Assembly: GCA_041654915.1 (NCBI GenBank)
Contig: JBAZCO010000058.1
Span: forward strand, 1-10,203
DNA: 10,203 nt
Direction of reading: 5' to 3'
Origin: JBAZCO01 sp041654915
GTDB taxonomy: Bacteria; Bacillota; Clostridia; Christensenellales; DTU072
The notes beneath the pieces are model-generated. The model was not told where the DNA came from. It did not search any database and saw only the letters and a list, made by a program, of their open reading frames with translations. Each line of letters begins with the position of its first letter. Positions within the stretch are counted from its first letter, which is position 1. This document shows positions 1 through 4,481 of this stretch, in pieces. Made by a program: the position numbers and the translations under genes.

Positions 1-1195
1 CCATACTTTCCAGCACAATTGGGTTTTGTATATCACATAGGGTATCGCCTGTGGAAATCTCTTTTAGTCCCACCAATGCGACGATGTCGCCCGCATAAGC
101 CTCGTCTATCTCCTCACGGTGGTTAGCATGCATACGGAGTATTCTCCCAATACGCTCTTTTTTTCCCTTGGTGCTGTTTAGCACTGCGCCGCCAGAGCGC
201 AACACTCCGCTATAAATGCGGTAGAATACCAATTTACCCACAAATGGGTCTGTCATAATCTTGAACGCCAAGCCCGCTAACGGCTCGGAGTCGCTGGAGT
301 GGCGCTCCAGCTCCTCTTCCTTGTATAAACCCTTAATTGCGGGGATATCAAGGGGAGAGGGCAGCAATTCGACTATCATATCAAGGAGTTTTTGCACTCC
401 CTTGTTTTTGTAGGAACTTCCGCACAATACGGGAACAATTTTCATTGCCACCGTAGCTTTTCTAAGTACGGTGAGAATTTCATTATTGGTGAACTTCTCG
501 CCCGCAAAAAACTTCTCCATTAGTTGGTCATCACACTCGGCGCAAGCCTCTACAATGTTTGCTCTCGCCTCGGCGGCGGCAGCCTTGTATTCCTCTGGGA
601 TTTCGGTATATTCAATTTCGTTGCCAAAGTTATCGTGGTAGAATATCGCCTGATTCTTAACAAGGTCGATTATCCCCCTAAAAGAGTTTTCCGCCCCTAT
701 GGGTAACACTATGGGAAGTGGATTGGTATGCAGCCTTGTCCTCATCATCTCTACAACATTAAAAAAGTCTGCGCCGTTTATGTCCATTTTGTTTACAAAC
801 GCTATTCTTGGCACACCGTATTTAACAGCCTGCCTCCAAACAGTTTCCGATTGCGGCTCTACGCCGCCCTTGGCGCAAAACAGCGCTACTGCGCCGTCTA
901 AGACACGCAAACTGCGCTCCACCTCCATAGTGAAGTCCACATGCCCCGGTGTATCAATGATATTAATACAATGGTCTTGCCAACTTGTTGTGGTGGCGGC
1001 AGAAGTTATTGTTATACCTCTCTCCTGCTCTTGCACCATCCAATCCATAGTGGCATCGCCCTCGTGTACCTCGCCTAGGCGGTGGGTCTTGCCCGTATAG
1101 TATAGTATGCGCTCGGAAGTTGTCGTCTTGCCCGCATCAATGTGCGCCATAATTCCGATATTTCTTATTTTATCAAGCGGGTATTGCCTTTTCAT
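1..1195 (-). CDS. fusA: Translation elongation factor G (EF-G), N-terminal 398 codons; 3' end beyond the window
   Basis: EF-G is the cytoplasmic GTPase that drives tRNA-mRNA translocation on the ribosome and, with RRF, ribosome recycling. The reading frame is open from the ATG at 1195 to the left edge with no stop, giving 398 of the roughly 690 residues usual for the family. Visible in the G domain are the P-loop AHIDAGKTT (residues 17-25), the switch I stretch ending ERGITITSA (58-66), DTPGH (81-85, with the catalytic His85) and NKMD (135-138). Domain II begins around SEPLAGLAFKIMTDPFVGKL. The phrase FCAKGGVEPQSETVWRQA resembles clostridial EF-Gs and this is the canonical form. The start is fixed by an AGGAG Shine-Dalgarno at 1201-1206 and by the family-typical N-terminus MKRQYPLDKIRNIGIMAHID. 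It follows rpsG after a 143-nt spacer rich in hairpins and is the third str-operon gene. Identity is certain; only completeness is unknown. Confidence 0.98.
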   Translation of the reverse strand, partial: MKRQYPLDKIRNIGIMAHIDAGKTTTSERILYYTGKTHRLGEVHEGDATMDWMVQEQERGITITSAATTTSWQDHCINIIDTPGHVDFTMEVERSLRVLDGAVALFCAKGGVEPQSETVWRQAVKYGVPRIAFVNKMDINGADFFNVVEMMRTRLHTNPLPIVLPIGAENSFRGIIDLVKNQAIFYHDNFGNEIEYTEIPEEYKAAAAEARANIVEACAECDDQLMEKFFAGEKFTNNEILTVLRKATVAMKIVPVLCGSSYKNKGVQKLLDMIVELLPSPLDIPAIKGLYKEEELERHSSDSEPLAGLAFKIMTDPFVGKLVFYRIYSGVLRSGGAVLNSTKGKKERIGRILRMHANHREEIDEAYAGDIVALVGLKEISTGDTLCDIQNPIVLESM

Positions 1196-1215
1196 AAAAT
1201 CTCCTGTTGTATTCC

Positions 1216-1232
1216 GTGCCGCATATCGGCAC
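1216..1232 (-). promoter_or_regulatory. Small hairpin just upstream of the fusA ribosome binding site
   Basis: GTGCCG and CGGCAC form a perfect 6-bp, GC-rich stem around a 5-nt loop. In the mRNA it ends 9 nt before the fusA Shine-Dalgarno sequence (1201-1206). It could keep the initiation region open or stall a refolding transition. The structure is seen in the sequence; a regulatory role is inferred. Confidence 0.4.
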
Positions 1233-1255
1233 GATGTAAAGTTCCTTTTCAAACG

Positions 1256-1281
1256 AAAAACGGTATGAAGACATACCGTTT
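1256..1281 (-). terminator. Terminator-like hairpin between rpsG and fusA
   Basis: Reading the transcribed strand, AAACGGTATG, a TCTT loop and CATACCGTTT form a perfect 10-bp stem, and the run of T continues to five before a CG. This has the shape of an intrinsic terminator. However, the tail is short and the terminal A-T pairs overlap it, so it is probably leaky. It could lower fusA (and any downstream tuf) expression relative to rpsL-rpsG, or act as an attenuator or a processing site. Confidence 0.5.
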
Positions 1282-1306
1282 ACCCGTACAATTCTCCAAC
1301 GACTAC

Positions 1307-1330
1307 ATATTGACAAATTTATATCAATAT
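1307..1330 (-). repeat. AT-rich inverted repeat in the rpsG-fusA spacer
   Basis: ATATTGA and TCAATAT are perfect 7-bp arms separated by 10 nt, starting 9 nt after the rpsG stop codon. An overlapping alternative pairing, TTATAT with ATATAA (1319-1334), competes with it. It is weak as an RNA stem and has no T-run. It could be a binding site or chance in AT-rich DNA. Confidence 0.3.
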
Positions 1331-1338
1331 ATAACCGT

Positions 1339-1809
1339 CTACCAGCGAAAGTGTGCGAAAGCCTTGTTCGCCTCCGCCATACGATGAGTATCTTCCTTCT
1401 TTTTGAAGGCTCCGCCTGCGCTGTTATAAGCGTCCATAAGTTCGCCTGCAAGCCTTTCTTTCATCGTCTTTTCGCCACGCTTTCTGGCGCTGTTTACCAA
1501 CCAGCGAATGCCGAGGGTTTGTCTTCTATCCGGTCTGATTTCTAGCGGCACTTGATAGTTTGCTCCACCCACACGGCGGGCTTTAACTTCAAGAACCGGC
1601 ATAACATTTTCAAGCGCTTTCTTAAAAATTTCGTCCGGGCTTTTGCCGAGTTTGCTCTCCATTATTTTAAATGCTTCATATGTTATATTTTGTGCTACTC
1701 CCCGCTCCCCATCCTGCATAATTTGGTTAATGAGTTTGGTAATAACCTTTGAATTATATATAGGGTCGGGCAAAACATCTCGTTTTGGTACTCCACTTCT
1801 TCTTGGCAT
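1339..1809 (-). CDS. rpsG: 30S ribosomal protein S7
   Basis: S7 is a primary 16S rRNA-binding protein that nucleates assembly of the 30S head and contacts mRNA and tRNA near the E site. The 156 codons match the usual bacterial length. The protein is full length and canonical: it opens MPRRSGVPKRDVLPDP and carries VKARRVGGANYQVPLEIRPDRR in the middle (about residues 75-96). The C-terminal part reads ARKRGEKTMKERLAGELMDA and ends KAFAHFRW. The start is supported by a perfect AGGAGG at 1820-1825, 10 nt before the ATG. It lies 37 nt downstream of rpsL. In E. coli S7 represses its own operon by binding the rpsL-rpsG intercistronic mRNA. Here that spacer is much shorter and I see no comparable large fold in it, so any autoregulation may use another site, such as the long rpsL leader. 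Confidence 0.98.
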   Translation of the reverse strand: MPRRSGVPKRDVLPDPIYNSKVITKLINQIMQDGERGVAQNITYEAFKIMESKLGKSPDEIFKKALENVMPVLEVKARRVGGANYQVPLEIRPDRRQTLGIRWLVNSARKRGEKTMKERLAGELMDAYNSAGGAFKKKEDTHRMAEANKAFAHFRW

Positions 1810-1846
1810 TTTTTAAAAACCTCCTGTTTGTTTTACGGCGAACACG

Positions 1847-2218
1847 CTATTTGGGCATTTTTACGCCGTATTTGGAGCGTGACTGTTTGCGGTTTGCAAC
1901 GCCAGCCGTGTCTAATGTTCCTCTTACAATATGATATCTTACACCGGGCAAGTCTCTTACTCTGCCGCCACGGATAAGAACAACGCTATGCTCTTGAAGG
2001 TTGTGTCCGACACCGGGGATATAAATGGTGCCTTCCATACCGTTTACTAGGCGCACTCTTGCGATTTTACGCACAGCGGAGTTGGGCTTTTTGGGCGTGG
2101 TGGTCGTAACCGAAAGACATACGCCCCTCTTTTGCGGATTGTTCTGCAAAAGGGGAGTTTTAGATTTTTCGACAAGACGCTTTCTTCCGTGCCTTATAAG
2201 CTGGTTAATTGTAGGCAT
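1847..2218 (-). CDS. rpsL: 30S ribosomal protein S12, with Arg at position 88
   Basis: S12 sits at the 30S decoding centre and tunes accuracy. The protein has 123 residues and typical blocks: QKRGVC (29-34), TTTPKKPNSAVRK (39-51), GVGHNLQEHSVVLIRGGRV (69-87), DLPGVRYHIVRGTLD (89-103) and RSKYGVK near the C-terminus. I place the start at 2218, not at an in-frame ATG 39 nt upstream, because MPTINQL is the family N-terminus and an AGGAGG (2226-2231) lies 7 nt before it; the upstream ATG would put that site inside the gene. Lys43 is retained. Position 88, normally Lys, is Arg (codon AGA at 1955-1957), a substitution reported in streptomycin-resistant mutants of E. coli (numbered K87R there) and Mycobacterium tuberculosis. 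Asp89, methylthiolated by RimO in some bacteria, is present. First gene of the str operon. Confidence 0.98.
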   Translation of the reverse strand: MPTINQLIRHGRKRLVEKSKTPLLQNNPQKRGVCLSVTTTTPKKPNSAVRKIARVRLVNGMEGTIYIPGVGHNLQEHSVVLIRGGRVRDLPGVRYHIVRGTLDTAGVANRKQSRSKYGVKMPK

Positions 2219-2272
2219 TTGGGTTCCTCCTTTTTTTGCTTGTAGCCCTCCCGTCAACCCAAGAGGAGAGCT
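2219..2272 (-). promoter_or_regulatory. Possible pseudoknot controlling rpsL translation initiation
   Basis: In the rpsL leader RNA, AGCUCUCCU and GGGAGGGCU (outer ends 2272 and 2244) pair as a 9-bp stem with two G-U pairs and an 11-nt loop. The loop contains UUGGGUU (2262-2256). This is the exact complement of AACCCAA (2225-2219), which fills the whole gap between the Shine-Dalgarno AGGAGG and the AUG. The result is a well-proportioned H-type pseudoknot: one nucleotide crosses stem 2 and an A-rich 18-nt loop, carrying the Shine-Dalgarno, crosses stem 1. Alternatively, UCCUC in the first arm can pair with GAGGA of the Shine-Dalgarno itself. The complementarities are seen directly; translational repression, for instance by a ribosomal protein, is inferred. 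I do not recognise it as a known leader family. Confidence 0.5.
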
Positions 2273-2297
2273 ATCTTTATAAATTTACATTTTCCGT

Positions 2298-2344
2298 AAA
2301 AAAACATCCCGTCCTCGGCACACCATTCCGCAGAAAGGATATTT
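2298..2344 (-). terminator. Terminator-like hairpin inside the rpsL leader (possible attenuator)
   Basis: On the transcribed strand, an extended stem pairs 2344-2336 with 2302-2310 and 2334-2328 with 2312-2318. It has 15 pairs, three of them G-U in the RNA, interrupted by a C-U and an A-G mismatch, and a 9-nt loop. It runs directly into seven T residues (2304-2298), three of them paired at the stem base. It lies about 80 nt after the predicted transcription start and about 80 nt before the rpsL ATG. That position suggests conditional termination controlling the str operon, not the end of the upstream operon. The shape is seen in the sequence; the attenuation role is inferred. Confidence 0.5.
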
Positions 2345-2420
2345 GATTTGCTTTTTTTGCCCCGCCGCCGCCTATTTTAGGATAGATATATTCCGCCAAT
2401 AAATTGACATAAGAACAATA

Positions 2421-2461
2421 ACAAGCCTTGTAATTATATCAGTTAGCAAATGCAATGTCAA
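2421..2461 (-). promoter_or_regulatory. Sigma-70/SigA-type promoter of the str operon
   Basis: TTGACA (2461-2456), exactly 17 nt, then TATAAT (2438-2433): both hexamers match the vegetative sigma-factor consensus perfectly. Transcription should start near 2426, giving a leader of roughly 200 nt before rpsL. An 11-bp palindrome, ACAAGCCTTGT on the plus strand (2421-2431), covers the expected start point and could be an operator or chance. A full-consensus promoter fits the high demand for ribosomal proteins. Confidence 0.85.
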
Positions 2462-2512
2462 ACATATTTGGATTGTTTATGCTAAATATTATCAACAAAA
2501 CACACAAACTTT

Positions 2513-2538
2513 AACACAATAAAGCCGTCTTTTGTGTT
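2513..2538. repeat. Inverted repeat after tsaD, possible weak terminator of the upstream operon
   Basis: AACACAA and TTGTGTT are perfect 7-bp arms, with a further AAG/CTT inside, around a short loop. On the tsaD transcript the downstream sequence is T- and G-rich (TTTGTGTGTTTTG) without a clean T-run. It lies about 70 nt past the tsaD stop and is the only terminator candidate for the upstream operon that I found. The stem is weak. Confidence 0.3.
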
Positions 2539-2607
2539 TGGCAATATTTTTTTGCTCTCTTTGGGCTAAAGTAACGGGCTACACCTAGCAGTTTGAGCAA
2601 CTTATAC

Positions 2608-3696
2608 TTATAGTGAAGGGTCGGCATCAAGGGAGAGGGGTGAGGGCTTTGTGCCAACAAGTAATTCCTCATAGGCGGCAACACCTATCATTGCGGCGTT
2701 GTCGGTGCAGAGGTATTTGGGGGGAAGTAAGATTTTTATGCCTTCACTTTCGCCCGCCTCTGCTAAAGCGGTGCGAAGTGCCGTATTAGCGCCAACGCCA
2801 CCCGCAAGGGCGATTGTAGTTATCCCCGTCCTCTTTGCCGCCTTGATTGCGTTTTCTGTTAGGACAGCGACTGTTTCTTGCTGAAATGATGCCGCAAGGT
2901 TTGCAGCATTTATGGGGGTTTGCCGCATCTTGCCTTGATTTACCAAGTTTATGACTGCCGTTTTTAACCCGCTAAAAGAAAAGTTGAGATGCTTTTGATT
3001 TTTAAAAGCACGGGGGAGAGCATATGTCGGCTCGCCCTCTTTGGCAAGCCTTTCTATTTCCGGACCGCCCGGATACGGCAGCCCCAGCACCCTTGCAACC
3101 TTGTCGAAAGCCTCGCCTGCGGCATCGTCTTTGGTTGCGCCCAACTCCTCTATGTTGTCAAAGGAGTTTACCTTTAAAATCGAAGTGTGTCCTCCGCTTG
3201 CCAACAGGCAGATGAAAGGCGGTTGCAAGTGGGTATTTGCAATATAGTTAGCGGCAATATGCCCCTTTATATGGTTTATGGGAATAAGCGGAATCCCTAG
3301 CGCAAAGGCAAGCGACTTTGCATAACTGACGCCTACCAACAGCGCCCCCAAAAGCCCTGCGCCTTGCGTTACCGCAATTGCGGATATGTCGCCCAAAGTA
3401 ACCCCCGCTTGGAGCAATGCATCGGACACCACGCCGTCTATCGTCAATATATGGTTGCGGGAAGCAATTTCTGGCACAACGCCCCCAAACCGTCTATGAA
3501 TTTCTATTTGAGACGCTATCACAGAAGACAGCACTTCCCTGCCCCTTGTTACAGCGGCTGCTGTTTCGTCACAGCTTGTTTCTATGGCAAGAATCAAAGT
3601 ATCTGTTCCGCTGACATTGCTTTTAGCTAGCTTGGCAACTTCCCGCTCTGCGATTATTTTGGTTGATTTTTTTGCTTGCTCGTAATATTTACTCAT
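2608..3696 (-). CDS. tsaD: tRNA N6-adenosine threonylcarbamoyltransferase TsaD
   Basis: TsaD (Kae1/Qri7/YgjD family) transfers threonylcarbamoyl from threonylcarbamoyl-AMP to A37 of ANN-decoding tRNAs, forming t6A with TsaB and TsaE in the cytoplasm. Family motifs in order are AIETSCDETAAAV (37-49), NHIKGH with metal ligands His142 and His146, LLASGGHTSIL (164-174), GEAFDKVARVLGLPYPGGP (194-212), FSFSGLKTAV (239-248), GGVGANTALR (299-308) and CTDNAAMI with metal ligand Asp332. The start at 3696 gives 362 residues and overlaps the comF stop by ATGA; an AAGG sits too close (2 nt) to be a good ribosome site, so translation is probably coupled. This leaves a lysine-rich N-terminal extension of about 30 residues before the usual start. 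An internal TTG at 3597 would give the standard length. No tsaB or tsaE is in the window. Confidence 0.96.
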   Translation of the reverse strand: MSKYYEQAKKSTKIIAEREVAKLAKSNVSGTDTLILAIETSCDETAAAVTRGREVLSSVIASQIEIHRRFGGVVPEIASRNHILTIDGVVSDALLQAGVTLGDISAIAVTQGAGLLGALLVGVSYAKSLAFALGIPLIPINHIKGHIAANYIANTHLQPPFICLLASGGHTSILKVNSFDNIEELGATKDDAAGEAFDKVARVLGLPYPGGPEIERLAKEGEPTYALPRAFKNQKHLNFSFSGLKTAVINLVNQGKMRQTPINAANLAASFQQETVAVLTENAIKAAKRTGITTIALAGGVGANTALRTALAEAGESEGIKILLPPKYLCTDNAAMIGVAAYEELLVGTKPSPLSLDADPSL

Positions 3697-4481
3697 CGCC
3701 TTGCAAGCGCAAGCATAATTACGCAGTCTGCGCCTCCTCCCTTTAACACTCTTGCGCACTCGTTAGCGGTTGCTCCCGTGGTTACAACATCATCTATGAG
3801 GAGAACGGTTTTTCCCTTTAAGACATCCTTTTTAAATCCTCTTCTGAATGCAAATGCATTTTTTACATTCTCCGCTCTTTTCGCCTTGTCGCTAAGCGTT
3901 TGGTCTTGCGCAGACCGCACACGCTCTAAGGGAAAAATAAGTTCGGCATAGTAAGATGCGGCAAAAATTTCTGCTACATTTTTGTTATGCTCAAACCCCC
4001 GCCGCCTAATCGCCTTTTTGTCGGACGGCACATACGCAATAAAATCGGCACGCTCGCCGCTTGCCATAAAATAATCTAGCAGATGCTTTGCAATATATTG
4101 ATAATAAAAAGTATTGCCGTTATCTTTATAGCCTATGATAATTTTGCTGATTACTCCGTCATAATCAAAGGGAGCTAACAGCTTATCAAAATACGGCTTG
4201 GCAACCATACAAGAGCGGCACAACCGTCCGTCCTCTATATAAACGGCGCAGTCCTCGCAAGTTTTGCCCTCACGATAGGGCAGCTTATGGGCGCATGATG
4301 TGCATAGCGAATGCCGTCTTTCCGCATTTTTAAGTTCTTTGCCGCAGTCCAAACAAACCAACCCCTCGGGAAAGAGTGAGTCGGAAAAGGTTTTGATAAT
4401 ATTATTTGTCCGCTGTCTTATGTTTTGCAAGAACGGGCGGAGTTTAGGTTCAACATCTTGGCTTTTGACAGGTTTTCCCAT
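3693..4481 (-). CDS. comF: ComF-family double zinc ribbon / phosphoribosyltransferase-like protein
   Basis: ComF is needed for DNA uptake in competent Bacillus and Haemophilus, but homologues are widespread in bacteria with no known competence; their biochemical role is unsettled. This 262-residue protein has four CxxC pairs at 43/46, 60/63, 75/78 and 88/91, consistent with an N-terminal double zinc ribbon. A type I phosphoribosyltransferase-like domain follows: YKDNGNT (118-124), VPSDKKAIRRRGFEHNKNVA (151-170) and the PRPP-binding loop VLLIDDVVTTGAT (226-238). All the expected motifs look intact. The ATG at 4481 is preceded by AAAGGA (4488-4493) at 6-nt spacing, so the 64-nt overlap with the end of recD2 is probably real. 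A start inside (TTG near 4430) lacks a ribosome site. The stop codon overlaps the tsaD ATG. Family assignment is firm; the symbol reflects the family, not a proven competence role. Confidence 0.92.
   Translation of the reverse strand: MGKPVKSQDVEPKLRPFLQNIRQRTNNIIKTFSDSLFPEGLVCLDCGKELKNAERRHSLCTSCAHKLPYREGKTCEDCAVYIEDGRLCRSCMVAKPYFDKLLAPFDYDGVISKIIIGYKDNGNTFYYQYIAKHLLDYFMASGERADFIAYVPSDKKAIRRRGFEHNKNVAEIFAASYYAELIFPLERVRSAQDQTLSDKAKRAENVKNAFAFRRGFKKDVLKGKTVLLIDDVVTTGATANECARVLKGGGADCVIMLALARR

Larger units (their letters stand above)
2219..2607. other. Non-coding spacer between tsaD and rpsL (389 nt)
   Basis: No reading frame here resembles a protein. In transcription order the spacer holds the tsaD 3' region with a 7-bp inverted repeat, a consensus promoter, and a leader of about 200 nt. 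Early in the leader is a G-rich patch (2359-2373, GGCGGCGGCGGGG on the transcribed strand) that stands out in otherwise AT-rich DNA, next to a small CCTA/TAGG hairpin (2371-2381). Then come the terminator-like hairpin and the pseudoknot candidate beside the rpsL start. I found no clear antiterminator partner for the terminator's first arm. Confidence 0.8.

Noticed and set aside
1310..1338. TTGACA on the plus strand as a promoter
   Set aside because: No TATAAT-like hexamer occurs at a suitable distance, and the only downstream frames are antisense shadows.
1847..2257. An upstream in-frame ATG adding 13 residues to S12
   Set aside because: The family starts MPTINQL, and the AGGAGG at 2226-2231 correctly precedes the ATG at 2218; the longer start would place the ribosome site inside the gene.
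2608..3759. A longer TsaD beginning 21 codons upstream of 3696
   Set aside because: That start lies inside comF, encodes a run of Arg/Lys unlike the family, and ignores the ATGA overlap with the comF stop.
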